Both the position numbers and the translations under genes were made by a program. Below, piece by piece: positions 10,876 to 23,300 of a DNA stretch of 64,000 bases (positions are counted from its first letter, which is position 1; the number at the start of each line of letters is the position of its first letter). This DNA is from Gigantopelta aegis. Its lineage: Eukaryota > Mollusca > Gastropoda > Neomphalida > Peltospiridae. Below the pieces are notes generated by a model. That model made no database searches, had not been told where the DNA came from, and was given only the letters and a program-made list of their open reading frames with translations. The stretch covers positions 3,962,438 through 4,026,437 of the forward strand of contig NC_054708.1 in assembly GCF_016097555.1 (NCBI RefSeq), given 5' to 3'.

Positions 10876-11130
10876 AGAAAGAAAGACATGTTTTATTTAA
10901 CGACGCACTCAACACATTTTATTTACGGTTATATGGCGTCAGACATATAGTTAAGGACCACACATATATTGAGAGAGGAAACCCGCTGTTGCCACTTCAT
11001 GGGCTACTCTTTCCGATTAGCAGCAAGGGATCTTTTATATGCACTATCCCACGACCGTTGATATATCAGTCGTTGTGCACTGGTTGAAACGAGATATAGC
11101 CCAATATAGTCCACTGACGGGGATCGACCT
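10876..11130 (-). repeat. Chimeric SINE (type B tail, type A head)
   Basis: The tail side (ACGACGCACTCAACACATTT, GTTATATGGCGTCAGACATA) is type B. Past the shared AGCAAGGGATCTTTTAT the sequence is type A (TATGCACTATCCCACGACCG, CACTGACGGGGATCGACC). This is the reverse combination to the element at 1,003. Confidence 0.8.
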
Positions 11131-11204
11131 ATGTCATTGAATGTCTTACGGATAGTATATGAAATGCCGTCCAATGTCAGGGGCGTAGCGTGATCTGGAC
11201 CTGG

Positions 11205-11283
11205 GGGGGGGGGTCGAATATGAACCAAGTGGACCTTTTTCTATTTTATTTTTGCTTCAGCGGGGGGAGGGGGGGGGGGGGGG
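11205..11283. repeat. Poly-G runs
   Basis: Two G homopolymer stretches (about 11,207-11,214 and 11,264-11,283) in an inverted-looking context: GGGGCGTAGCGTGATC before and TACGCCCCTGAATG after. This suggests a small degraded element of about 115 bases. Confidence 0.5.
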
Positions 11284-11357
11284 CCTACGCCCCTGAATGT
11301 TCTATCTCCTGTGTGAGAAAATGCATATAAAAAGACACCTGCTGCTTTTCATCTCCG

Positions 11358-11640
11358 AGGCGAGACGCAACCCAGTGATAAAGCGCTCGCTTGATGCACG
11401 GTCGTTGGTGGGCAATTTCTCGTTCCAGCCAGTGCACATCGACTGGTATATCAAAGACCGTGGTATGTGCTATCCTGTCTGTGGGCAGGTGCATATAAAA
11501 GATTCCTATCTGCATTAGAAAAAAATGTAGCGGGTTTTCTCTGATGACTACGTATCAGAATTACCAAATAATTGACATCCAATAGCTGATTATTAATTAA
11601 CAAATGTGCTCAAGTGGTGTCGATAAACAAAACAAACATT
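11358..11640 (+). repeat. Type A SINE, near full length
   Basis: tRNA-like head (GACGCAACCCAGTGATAAAG), body TTCTCGTTCCAGCCAGTGCA, central GTGCATATAAAAGATTCC, and tail GTGTCGATAAACAAAACAAA. Confidence 0.85.
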
Positions 11641-11861
11641 TAACGTTTCATCTCCTGATAAAATCTGAGAATTTTGAGCTGGTGAGTGTTAAATGAGTAG
11701 ATGATTATGCATTTAGGTATACACGACTAATTCTGCGGAAATCATTATATGACGCAAACAAGTCAATGGCCCACACTCTTCTATGAGGTCCAAGTAGGTT
11801 CCAGGTACGACAGGAGCAAGTGGACGTTCATTTGTGCAGGAGTGGATGTAGTTGCCTGGGA

Positions 11862-11965
11862 TGAATGAATGAATGACTGAATGAATGAATGAATGTTTAA
11901 CGACACCCAAGCACGGAAAATACATCGGCTATTGGGTGTCAAACTCTGGTAAAGGCTGTATGGAA
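11862..11965 (-). repeat. Type D SINE-like tail with (GAAT)n
   Basis: Tetranucleotide GAAT repeats followed by GTTTAACGACACCCAAGCAC and ACATCGGCTATTGGGTGTC. The same unit recurs at 18,600-18,680, 48,690-48,760 and 58,612-58,672. The rest of 11,966-12,564 shows no gene. Confidence 0.7.
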
Positions 11966-12564
11966 TCAAGGGCGTGAACCGCCCGAGTGTCTAGTGGCTT
12001 TGTGAGCACGATGGTCCTGAAAATGGAGAACAGCAGTCAATTACATGTATTCTACAAGTACATTTTGTTCATGGCAAATGCTGGTAAATGCAACTCGTTT
12101 TAATACATTTTTAAGATGAATAATGTGTGAACATACAAGTGGAATTGATTATAACGAATACTAGTAAAGACCATACCCGACTTTAAAGAAAACAAAGAAC
12201 ATTAATAGTCTAATAGTTTATTCATAAACCAAATATAAACATTGACTTGACAGCTGTGGTGGCAGTACTCATAACGGGTACCACCGGTCAATGGGGCAGG
12301 ATATGCTCATCTTTCAAGAACACCTGATATCATGACTGTTTTGACAGTGATTCATGAGCGCATGTCATCACAGCCATATTTATTCCAATGAGCTGTGTTT
12401 GTTTTACTAGTTTTGACTTAGTAAACTAGTCTGTGAGTGGCAGTCCTCTTCATGGCGCTGCAGGAAGGATGTATGTGTGTAGGGATACGATCTTGATCGA
12501 GGGTTTTGCCGTTCAGATTTATTCGGACACATAACATTTGTCTCAAGCATTCAAGTAAAACCCA

Positions 12565-12950
12565 CCGACCTCGGTGGCGTCGTGGTTAGGCCATCGGTCT
12601 ACAGGCTGGTAGGTACTGGGTTCGGATCCCAGTCGAGGTATGGGATTTTTAATCCATATACCGACTCCAAACCCTGAGTGAGTGCTCCGCAAGGCTCAAT
12701 GGGTAGATGTAAACCACTTGCACCGACCAGTGATCCATAACTGGTTCAACCAAGGCCATGGTTTGTGCTATCCTGCCTATGGGAAGCGCAAATAAAAGAT
12801 CCCTTGCTGCTAATCGGAAAGAGTAGCCCATGTAGTGGCGACAGCGGGTTTCCTCTCAAAATCGGTGTGGTCCTTAACCATATGTCTGACACCCTATAAC
12901 CGTAAATAAAATGTGTTGAGTGCGTCGTTAAATAAAACATTTCTTTCTTT
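12565..12950 (+). repeat. Type B SINE at the outer edge of the left arm
   Basis: Full-length type B with the same private variants as 57,606-57,997. Homology between the arms ends exactly at its tRNA-like 5' end. On its 3' side lies GTCTCTCTATAT, but no matching target-site duplication is found on its 5' side. Confidence 0.92.
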
Positions 12951-13345
<395 letters not shown>

Positions 13346-13358
13346 AGCGAGATAGAAA

Positions 13359-13660
13359 GTATAGTTTATTTTGTTTAGAGCAAATTAATTAATTAATCAG
13401 CGGCTATTGAATGTTAAACAAGTCATCAGAGGAAACCCGCTACATTTTTCCATTAGTAGCATGTGATTAGTAGCATGTGATTAGTAGCATGCATTTTCAT
13501 ACAGACAGAAAAGCACATCCCGCGGCCTTTGACCTGTTGTGGTGCACTGGCTGGGACGAGAGTAAAAAACAATCGGTTGAATGGATCCACCGAGGTGGTT
13601 CGATCCTGCGACGCAAGTACTTTAGTCGAACACTCAGCCGACTGAGCTAAATCCCGCCCT
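13359..13660 (-). repeat. Type C SINE with three 13-bp units inside
   Basis: Minus strand: tRNA-like head (GGGCGGGATTTAGCTCAGTC, then GCAGGATCGAACCACC), body, and tail ending near TTTGCTCTAAACAAAATAAA. Inside, TGATTAGTAGCATG is repeated in tandem about three times; the right-arm copy has about nine to ten. Confidence 0.85.
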
Positions 13661-13771
<111 letters not shown>

Positions 13772-13994
13772 CACCTTGGTTTACTCTAAATATTCGTTGT
13801 AACTTTGATGTAAACAACACCGACTTGCTAACAGTTTGTGGACAATATGAACTTACCACCCCTCCTGTCCCACACACGATACTTTCTACAGCAGTCATAT
13901 TAGGGCCACCCCTAACCTAAACTTACCAGGGGCAGAGAAAGCAGAACCAGTAATACAGAATTCTCGTCAACTAGACAAAAGGGGGTATTTTTAC

Positions 13995-14180
13995 GGTGGT
14001 GTCGTGGTTAAGCCATCGGACATACGGCTCCTAGAGCGAATTTAACGACTCAATAAACCACTAACAACTAACCACTAACCCACTGTCCTGGACAGACAGC
14101 CCAGATAGCTGAGGCGTTTGCCCAGGACAGCGTGCTTGAACCTTAATTGGATATAAGCAAGAAAATATGTTGAAATAAAT
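13995..14180 (+). repeat. Type E SINE
   Basis: tRNA-like head GGTGGTGTCGTGGTTAAGCC, internally deleted before the body ACTGTCCTGGACAGACAGCC, and the type E 3' end TTAATTGGATATAAGCAAGA. Counterpart at 55,997-56,195. Confidence 0.8.
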
Positions 14181-14333
14181 AAATAATAAAAAAATACATT
14201 ATAATACTATCGCTGTGATATTTAGTATTCTGTGGAGTAAAAATAAATTTTACTCATAGTCGAGTGGGCGATAACGAGGGTAAAATGTCAATACAACTCT
14301 AATCCTGTCTGTAAATTTTCTCGACCTAAATTG

Positions 14334-15180
14334 GTAACATGATATGCTGACCGCTTGTTATTATTAGACTAAGGTAACATGATATGCTGACCGCTTGTTA
14401 TTATTAGACTAAGGTAACATGATATGCTGACCGCTTGTTATTATTAGACTAAGGTAACATGATATGCTGACCGCTTGTTATTATTAGACTAAGGTAACAT
14501 GATAGGCATGACCACTTGTTATTATTAGACTAAGGTAACATGATAGGCATGACCGCTTGTTATTATTAGACTAAGGTAACATGATAGGCATGACCACTTG
14601 TTATTATTAGACTAAGGTAACATGATAGGCATGACCACTTGTTATTATTAGACTAAGGTAACATGATAGGCATGACCGCTTGTTATTATTAGACTAAGGT
14701 AACATGATATGCTGACCGCTTGTTATTATTAGACTAAGGTAACATGATAGGCATGACCACTTGTTATTATTAGACTAAGGTAACATGATAGGCATGACCA
14801 CTTGTTATTATTAGACTAAGGTAACATGATAGGCATGACCACTTGTTATTATTAGACTAAGGTAACATGATAGGCATGACCACTTGTTATTATTAGACTA
14901 AGGTAACATGATAGGCATGACCACTTGTTATTATTAGACTAAGGTAACATGATATGCTGACCGCTTGTTATTATTAGACTAAGGTAACATGATATGCTGA
15001 CCGCTTGTTATTATTAGACTAAGGTAACATGATAGGCATGACCACTTGTTATTATTAGACTAAGGTAACATGATATGCTGACCGCTTGTTATTATTAGAC
15101 TAAGGTAACATGATATGCTGACCGCTTGTTATTATTAGACTAAGGTAACATGATATGCCTGCCGACCGCTTTTCGTTTAT
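14334..15180. repeat. 40/41-bp minisatellite, about 21 units
   Basis: Unit starts GGTAACATGATATGCTGACC and ends TTGTTATTATTAGACTAA. A 41-bp variant carries GATAGGCATGACCAC. The two variants are interspersed rather than blocked. Counterpart at 55,093-55,857 with about 19 units. Confidence 0.95.
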
Positions 15181-15186
15181 AGACTA

Positions 15187-15473
15187 AGTGGCGGGACGTA
15201 GCCCATTGATAAAGCGCTCGCTTAATGCGCGGTCGGTCTAGGATCGATTCCCGTCGGTGGGCCCATTGGGCTATTTCTCGTTCCAGCCAATGCACCACGA
15301 CTGTTATATCAAAAGTGCTATCATGTCTGTGGAATAGTGACCATAAAAGATCCTTTGCAACTAATGGAAACTATTTAGCTATATGTCAAAATGACCAGAT
15401 GTTTGACAACCAATACCCGATGATTAACACATTAATGTACTCTAGTGGCGTCGTTAAACAAAACAAACTTTAA
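15187..15473 (+). repeat. Type A SINE, full length
   Basis: Complete head GGCGGGACGTAGCCCATTGA with B-box part TAGGATCGATTCCCGTC, body TTCTCGTTCCAGCCAATGCA, and tail GGCGTCGTTAAACAAAACAA. A good reference for the type A head. Counterpart at 54,805-55,090. Confidence 0.9.
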
Positions 15474-15770
15474 CTGTTATTAGACTAATCTCGGATTTTT
15501 AACGAACAAAGATTCGGAGACAGAAACATCATTTTACATACATATAGTTGTTAAATGCCACTCATGTAAGACTGAAATTTAATTTTCCTGAGGTGTTCTT
15601 TTGCATCTGTGTATGGGGATGGGGAGGGGGGGGGGGGGACATTCAGTTTTACTACGTCCTGTAATTTTATCATTATCACGTTTTAATGAGTGCCTTTATC
15701 ATTGTGTATTCGTGTGTATAACAACTGATAATTCATCATAAATGAAGCTGGGTAAAGGGGAATGGTTAAG

Positions 15771-16025
15771 TTAAGTTTGTTTTCTTTACCGACATCACTA
15801 GAGCACACTGATTTATTATTCATTGTCTATTGGATGCCAGACATTTTGTAATTTTGACATATAGTCTTAGAGAGGAAACCTGCTACATGTTTTTATTTAT
15901 ATCCACCATCCCACAGATAGAATAACACATACCACGGCCTTTGGTGTACCAGTCGTGGTGCTTTAATTTGGCTGTAACGAGAAATAGCCCAATAGGTCCA
16001 CCGATGGGGATCGACCACACAATCG
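15771..16025 (-). repeat. Type A SINE
   Basis: Minus orientation, tail TTTACCGACATCACTAGAGC, then body to GATGGGGATCGACC. Counterpart at 54,295-54,560. The preceding 15,474-15,770 holds only a poly-G run at about 15,625. Confidence 0.85.
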
Positions 16026-16087
16026 ACTATATTAACTGGTTATGCATATGGAGTAGGTCATTTAGTTATGCTTTGAATTAATGAAAA

Positions 16088-16222
16088 AATGAATGAATGA
16101 ATCGTTCAATAAAATAATGGTTGAATGAATCAATGAATGATTTAGTGAATGATGAATATTATGAATGGATAGATGAATGAATTAAAATTAATTAATGAAT
16201 GAATGAATGAATGAATGAATGT
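16088..16222. repeat. (GAAT)n imperfect repeat
   Basis: GAAT/TGAA tetranucleotides with interruptions. 16,223-16,905 is otherwise unique sequence and contains the empty target of the right-arm LTR insertion at 16,666-16,670. Confidence 0.85.
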
Positions 16223-16911
16223 TAAAAGACACGTCAGTACATAAACATGTAATAATAGAATAGCAAAAAACCCACACTAAACCAGTAATGAACGATATGT
16301 TACCTTGTATCAATCTGCTGTTTGATAGCCAGACAGGCAGAAGGGCAGTTTAATCAAATCTCACTTCATTATAAAACCTCTATTAATATTAAAATAAAAA
16401 TTCCAATGAGCCACTCTATAGTTCTAAGAGACTATATTAGTGAAAAAATATTAAACATATTTATGCAGTTAACATACGGAAAGCAACAATAAAAAAATAA
16501 GATATATTAAATGTTAAACTTCCCTACCCCATAAAGGGCTTGTGTCGACTGCGTCACGAATAATTATTCAATAATTGTGTCAAAATACGTGATTAAAACA
16601 AATTATCACTCAAAAATATATTTGCTAGGGATAAATTCTTGGCCTAATGTCGTAGTATGTAGGATGTGATGTAAAGTCAGTTCTGATTGGATCAAACCAT
16701 CTGGTACACGGATGTCTCTACCGGATATCTCAACTCGCTGCGACCTTTGTTTGTATAGCACTTGTGTTGAGGGGTCAATCCTATCATGATATACGTAACA
16801 CAAAGGGCGCATGATCTCCGACTACGTATCCTGGATAACGTGCTTGAACCAAGCGCGTGTGCAGGAGGAGGGAGCATATGAGGAATAATTGTACAATGGG
16901 CATTTACAGGG

Positions 16912-17218
16912 GCGGGGTTTAGTCCAGTCGGTTGAGTGCTCACTTGAGGTGCTTGCGTCGCAAGATCGAACCACCTTGGTGTATCCATTCACCTGATTGG
17001 GGTTTTCTCGTTCCATCCAGTGCACCACAACCGGTCAAATGCCGTTGTTTGTGCTTTCCTATCTATGGGAAAGTGCATAAAAAAGATCCCTTGTTGCGTT
17101 AGAAAAAAAAATGTAACGGGTTTCCTCTGATGACTGTGTGTCACAATTACAACTTTTGTTACATCCAATAGACAATGATTAATTAATCAATGTGCTCTAG
17201 TGGAGTAGTTAAACACAT
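16912..17218 (+). repeat. Type C SINE
   Basis: Head GGCGGGGTTTAGTCCAGTCG, B-box part CGCAAGATCGAACCACC, body TTCTCGTTCCATCCAGTGCA, central GTGCATAAAAAAGATCCCTT, tail AATCAATGTGCTCTAGTGGA. Counterpart at 50,185-50,505. Confidence 0.88.
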
Positions 17219-17547
17219 GTTTTTTTCCCAACATATTTTTTGAGGAGCATGGTTCGACTCCCCGCCCCCCCCCCCCCCCCCCACACAAACACACCACTGT
17301 TATAACCATCGCTTCGTACAGTCTAGATCTCCCCTAGCCAGTGTATCTTGAGACTAAACTAAATATGAGGATGAACGAACACTAATCTGTGAGTTATATG
17401 CGTTTGACAGCACACTGTGTTCATCCATATTCATAGCAGACCATGAGACACACGAGGCCGACGTTTCGCTACTTAAAATACCGTACATACTCTGAAAAAC
17501 TGGTGCCTCACGTTAAAGTGTTTTGAGAAGGATGTAGGCCAGTGGTA

Positions 17548-18085
17548 AGAAAGGAAATGTTTTGTTTAACGACGCACTCAACACATTTTATTTACGGTTA
17601 TATGGCGTCGGACAACTATAGAGAGATGAAACTCGCTGTCGCTACAACCGGCCTCGGTGGCGCAGTGGGTAAGCCATCGGACTACAGGCTGCTAGGTACA
17701 GGGTTCGTAGCCCGGTACCGGCTCCAACCCAGAGTGAGTTAAGGGCTCATTGGGTAGGTGTAAGGCCACTACACCCTCTTCTCTCTCACTAACTAACCAA
17801 CTAACAACTAACGCACTATTCTGGACAGACAGCTCAGATAGCTGAGGTGTGTCCCCAGAACAGCGTGCTTGAACCTTAATTGGATATAAGCACGAAAATA
17901 AGTTGAAATAAATGAAATGTCGCTACTTCATGGGCTACTGTTTTCGATTAGCAGCAAGGGATCTTTTATAAGCACTATCCCACAGACAGGATAGTACATA
18001 CAACGGCCTTTATTACACCAGTTGTGGAGCACTGACTGGAACGAGAAATAGCCCAATGGGCGCACCGAGGGGAATCAATTCTAGA
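17548..18085 (-). repeat. Chimeric B/A SINE interrupted by a type E SINE
   Basis: The outer element has a type B tail (ACGACGCACTCAACACATTT) and, past AGCAAGGGATCTTTTATA, a type A head side. It is split by a full type E SINE (17,646-17,917). Counterpart in the right arm at about 49,290-49,860. Confidence 0.82.
17646..17917 (+). repeat. Full-length type E SINE with target-site duplication
   Basis: Head CCGGCCTCGGTGGCGCAGTG, B-box part CAGGGTTCGTAGCCCGG, type E 3' end TTAATTGGATATAAGCACGA. It is flanked by TGTCGCTAC on both sides (17,637-17,645 and 17,918-17,926), showing insertion into the surrounding SINE. Confidence 0.9.
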
Positions 18086-18430
18086 TCGATCGCGCTTGAC
18101 GCACGGTCGGTTTAAGATCAATCCCCTTCGGTGATCCCATTGGGCTATTTCTCGTTCTAGACAGGGCACCAAAGTTTTGTTTTGTTTAACGACATCTCTA
18201 GAGCACATTGATTTATCAATCATCGGCTATTAGATGGTAAACATTTAGTAATTTTGACATATAGTTTTAGTGGGGGAAAAAAACAAGTCCTACATTTTTC
18301 CATTAATAGCAAGGGATGTGTTATATGCACCATACCACATACCACGGCATTTGATATACCAGTCGTGGTGCACTGGCTAAAACGAGAAACAAATCAATGT
18401 GCTTAAACAAAACAAATTTTAAACTTTAAC
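18086..18430. repeat. Type A SINE fragments in opposite orientations
   Basis: A plus-strand head piece (ACGCACGGTCGGTTTAAGAT, GGGCTATTTCTCGTTCTAGA) to 18,171, then a minus-strand type A element from TTTTGTTTAACGACATCTCT to about 18,430. Counterpart at 48,952-49,300. Confidence 0.75.
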
Positions 18431-18495
18431 TTTAAATATTCTTTGTCCTTGGGAAATTATTGTGAGATAAAATACACTTTGGGTTATTACAAATA

Positions 18496-19037
18496 GTATT
18501 CATTCATTTGTAGTTATTTTTCTGCTTAATGTTCAAGCACGTTGTCTTAGGCACACACCTCAGCTATCTCTCCAGGACAGTGGGTTTATGATCATCAGTT
18601 CTTATATTAGAGGTTCCCAATAGCCAATGTATTTTTCGTGCTGGGGTGTCGTTAAACATTCATTCATTCATTCATTCATTTATATGTGTTGAGTGCGTCG
18701 TTAAATAAAACATTTCTTTCTTTCTTTCATTCATTTATATTAGAGGTTAGTGAGAGAGAAATTGGTGCACTGATCATGCACCTACCCAATGATAAACACG
18801 ATCTGGGTGGGAACCAAAAGAGTATCACATTAAGTAGCGACAGCGGGTTTCCTATCTCAAATCTGTGTGGTCCATCACCATATGTCCGACGCCATATAAC
18901 CGTAAATAAACTGTGTTGAGTGCGTCGTTAAATAAACATTTCCTTCCTTTCTGGGTGGGAGCCGGTACCGGGTTACGAACCTAGTTCCTACCAACCTTAC
19001 GTCTGATGGCTTAACCACTACACCACCGAGGTCGGTT
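18496..19037 (-). repeat. Type E SINE split by type D and type B fragments
   Basis: The type E tail side (TGTTCAAGCACGTTGTCTTA) is separated from its tRNA-like head (AACCGACCTCGGTGGTGTAG on the minus strand, 19,018-19,037) by a type D tail at about 18,600-18,680 and two type B tail pieces (18,680-18,725 and 18,825-18,955). Counterpart at 48,420-48,860. Confidence 0.75.
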
Positions 19038-19107
19038 ACAAATAATATTATTAGGACAAGAAACACGTTCTGTATAATATGGACACTATATTCTGAACAT
19101 TTCCAGT

Positions 19108-19110
<3 letters not shown>

Positions 19111-19200
<90 letters not shown>

Positions 19201-19210
19201 TCTCTCTCTC
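19111..19210. repeat. (CT)n microsatellite
   Basis: CT run of about 100 bases with one A; the right-arm counterpart is (GA)n at 48,210-48,350. Confidence 0.95.
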
Positions 19211-19309
19211 ATAGCCGATGTGCGATGCATGATGGACTAATACATTCGTTCATTCATTACTCCCACTAATATAATCCAATACTTAAATAGAGTAAAACAA
19301 GGTAGATAA

Positions 19310-19409
19310 CTCCATATAGTGATACACTCGGTACGGTCTCGAGAACACTATAAACCGCTGGATAAGCTTCCGTTCAAAACAGTATATGAACTAGAATTTA
19401 GAAAAACAG
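19310..19409 (+). promoter_or_regulatory. Candidate 5' untranslated exon of the left methyltransferase gene
   Basis: The first coding exon has an acceptor two bases before its ATG region, so an upstream non-coding exon is expected. GAAAAACAG|GTAAGA at 19,401-19,415 is a strong donor and is kept in the right arm at 47,550-47,560. The 5' limit given is arbitrary and transcription is inferred. Confidence 0.35.
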
Positions 19410-19674
19410 GTAAGACATTTGTACTTTTTAATATGGTTGTTATGTACACATTTAAACACTGGTTTAACGATATATTTCTTTTAACATAAATATTTTCAAA
19501 GCCAGGAGCATGTCGAGATATATCACCGAAAGATCACGTTCAGTCCAGTCCAGTCATCGAGCACATGATCACTTACCGTAAATCATTAAATAAAGGGCGG
19601 ATCTACATCATAAGTTTGGGAGGATGTCGGGGTGAGATGCAGGTCAGTGGTGGTGGTGTTTTTTCCAACCAGTC

Positions 19675-19860
19675 CACCACAATTGTCTGTGGGGAAAAAA
19701 GATCCCTTGTTGCTAATAACACAAATGTAGCGGGTTTCCTCTGATCACTAACAGACTACGAGTCATAATTACCAAATGTTTGACGGAAACTACCGACTGG
19801 GCTGTTTGACATCCTGTAAACGATGAATAATTAAGTTTAACCAAAGTGTTTTTTAACCTT
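19675..19860 (+). repeat. Degenerate SINE carrying a 22-base piece of methyltransferase exon 1
   Basis: Body TCTGTGGGGAAAAAAGATCC and tail-side ACATCCTGTAAACGATGAAT mark a type A/C SINE. Inside it, 19,783-19,804 equals bases 20,280-20,301 of exon 1, and TTTGAC stands on both sides of the inserted piece. Confidence 0.75.
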
Positions 19861-20056
19861 GTGTGAAATAGGTTTCTAAAATCCAAGATGAATGAGAAAG
19901 AATGTAAACTTTTAGTATACTTGCACCTGGGACAGGAAAAGAAAACAAATATATCTTAGTGTTTAAAAGCTAGGGTCTATCACTTTAGTATTTGCCTGTT
20001 TCAGGTGTTATTGTTTGTTTTTACTCTCTCTGTCTCTCTATCTCTCTCTTTTCTAG

Positions 20057-20367
20057 AATGTCCGAGATTACATTTCCACCAGCAGAGCCGAAGAACAACA
20101 ACTACCAGCCATATTATCGACGTTTGGTTGCTTTGAAAAACCACGGAAATTACAAAGACTGGCCCCAAGAGGTCAAAGATGGAATTGATCACGTGATAAA
20201 ACTCATTGATGCACGTGAGAATTACGTCGAGGATGTGTGTTCAAAACCCGGGAAAGTACTGGCGGAAATCAGCGAGTTCACGGAAACTACCGACTGGGCT
20301 GAGTTACATAAAAGCGGGAAAACTACATGTCTATTGCCTTCTAGCATGTTGACAGGTCACGTTGAAG
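20057..20367 (+). CDS. Methyltransferase exon 1 (left)
   Basis: Pyrimidine-rich tract and TTTTCTAG before, ATG at 20,058, donor GAAG|GTATCA. It encodes the N-terminal helical part (WPQEVKDGIDHVIKLIDARE) and ends MLTGHVEG, the segment just before the SAM domain. It differs from the right copy at nine bases and six residues (A9E, Y16F, D41Y, D59N, L93P, S96D, left to right). Confidence 0.9.
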
Positions 20368-23300
20368 GTATCAGTGTGTACAGCATGAAATGCTGTTTTT
20401 AGTACTTATTCACTGATTATTGTAATACTAGAACACTTCTACTATAGTCCTGTTCAATTGTTTAGACTTTACGTTTTAATTCCTATTCAATTCTTGTGTT
20501 CTTTACATTTGTAGTAGTAGTAGTAGTAGAGTAGTAGTAGTAGTAGTAGTAGAGTAGTAGTATTAGTAGTAGTAGAGTAGTAGTAGAGTAGTAGTAGTAG
20601 AGTAGTAGTAGTAGTAGTAGAGTAGTAGTAGTAGAGTAGTAGTAGAGTAGTAGTAGTAGTAATAGCAGCAGTAGCAGTAGTAGTAGCAGCAGTAGTAGTA
20701 GTAGTCGCAGTAGTAATAGTAGCAGTAATAGTAGCAATACCAGTAGTAGTAGTAGTAATAGCAGGGAGTATTACGTAACAGTGGCTTATTTGGCTATTTC
20801 TCGTTCCAGCCAGTGCATCACAATTGGTATATCAAAGGCCATGGTATCTGCTATCCTGTCTGCGGGATGGTGCATATAAAAGACCCTTTTCTACTAATGG
20901 AAAAACATGTAGCGAGTTTCCTCTCTAAACCTATATGCCGAAATTACAAAATATTTAATATCCAGTAGCCGATGATTTAGAAATCAATGTGCTCTAGTGG
21001 TGTCGTTAAACAAAATAAACTTGAACAGCCTTTGCTACCACTTCTGATGATGGCGATAATAGTTACGAACCTGGCGATGATGGTGTGACAATATGGCAGT
21101 CTATCTGTACTACTACTTCTGATGATGGCGATAATAGTTACGAACCTGGCGATGATGATGTGACAATATGGCAGTCTATCTGTACTACTACTTCTGATGA
21201 TGGCGATAATAGTTACGAACCTGGCGATGACGATGTGACAATATGGCAGTCTATCTGTACTACCACTTCTGATGATAGCGATAATAGTTACGAACCTGGC
21301 GATCATGGTGTGACAATATGGCTATCTGTACTACTACTGTTGTTTAAACAAAGTCTCGAGGTGACTGTACAAACTTTACTTTTATTTTATGTTCCCAAAT
21401 ATTGTGACTAATTGGTGTGGGCGCTTGTATTTAATCAGGGTGTCATGTTTGTTCTTATAACTCTTTTTACTGGACATTTGTAGTTCGTTATTTGTTGAGA
21501 ACACGTTATTGAAATAAAGAAACAACAACAATCCCAAACAAATCTATATAATGCTAATTCGTCAAGTAGTTTCTGTTATTTTTTCTAAGAATTTTTATTT
21601 CTTCAAACAGGTTTGTTTTTGAAGTTCCTGGTAAGCATGCAACAAGCAAAGTATGTTCTCGATATTGGAATGTTTACCGGATACAGCGCCCTGTCGATGG
21701 CGGAAGCGCTTCCTGCCGACGGTAAAGTGTTCACGTGTGACCGGGAACAATATCTTGCTGACCTCAACCGGAAGGTGTTTGATTCGTCACCTCACGGGAA
21801 GAAGATAGAAATTCGACTAGGTAAACTACTTTTACAGAGTTGGACCTGGTGGGCACTCGGTCTAGGATCGATCCCAGTCGATGGGTCCATTGAGTTATTT
21901 CTTGCTCCAGCCAGTGCACCACGACTGGTATATCAAAGGCCTTGGTACGTATGTGGGATGGTGAACATAATAGATCATTTGCAACTAATGGGAAAATGTA
22001 GCAGGTTTTCTCTCTAAGACCGGCCTCGGTGGCGTCGTGGTAGGCCATCGGTCTACAGGCTGGTAGGTACTGGGTTCGGATCCCAGTCGAGGCATGGGAT
22101 TTTTAATCCAGATACCGACTCCAAACCCTGAGGGAGTGCTCCGCAAGGCTCAGTGGGTAGGTGTAAACCACTTGCACCGACCAGTGATCCATAACTGGTT
22201 CAACAAAGGCCATGGTTTGTGCTATCCTGCAAGTGGGAAGCGCAAATAAAAGATCCCTTGCTGCTAATCGGAAGAGTAGTTCATATAGTGGCGACAGCGG
22301 GTTTCCTCTCAAAATCTGTGTGGTCCTTAACCATATGTCTGACGCCATATAACCGTAAATAAAATGTGTTGAGTGCGTCGTTAAATAAAACATTTCTTTC
22401 TTTCTTTCTTTTCCTCTCTAAGACCATATATGTCAAAATTACAAAATGCTTAACATCCAGTAACCGATAATTAATCAATGATTGTACTCTAGTGGGGTCG
22501 TTAAACAAAACAAACTTTGCATCACGGATTATCGCATCATGTGCGTTTCTTGTCTTTGTTCTGGCAAATATAATCCGGCAAATATAATCTTCCAATAATT
22601 ATATACCTTTGACAAATGTTTAAAGACGGCCACCGGCAATCACCAGTGTCGAATATTTCGGAGAAGATAATCGTTGACAAGGACATTACTAATCTGAACA
22701 ACAAAAGCATTACCATATTCAACTAAGTACTTCTGTACAAACGAGAATCAAATGGGAGTTTGTTATGTGATTTGTCTATAGGCAGCAAACAAAAATCGTA
22801 TCCATGCACACATTTTTAAAACGGTGTAAAGGGATATTAGGACCATGCTATTAATATGTACTGTCTCTACACATTGTTTTCCACAGGAGATGTAGGAGAT
22901 ACTCTGAAGGCACTGGCTAAAGACGGCGTACAGATCGACTTCGTGTTCCTGGATGCTGGCGCGGAGAAGTATGGGGAATATTTTGATGTAAGTGGAGTGA
23001 TAGGAAAACAAAATAATTCACCAGCTGAGGTTAATACACGGAGTCAGGGTCCACTTGAGTTGGGTAATCCCCCCCCCCCCCCCCACCTCACTCTGCCCAG
23101 TTTATATTTAAAATGATAGAAAAGCAAAATGTGTAATATTTGACAATGCATCTTTGTGCATCTACTGAAGGAGGAGCGTGTGTCCATGGTAACAAAACCC
23201 ATGTGTCCTGGAAAACAGTAGGCTACTTTTTTATTCATACTATTCGTTATATGTAGGTGGATGCAGTGGTGATGTGAGTCGTGTACTTTACTGATCAGCG

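Noticed and set aside
14334-15180. CRISPR-like regular repeat
   Set aside because: Units are contiguous 40/41-bp minisatellite copies with no spacers.
15187-15260. tRNA gene
   Set aside because: A and B boxes belong to the head of a type A SINE whose body and tail follow directly.
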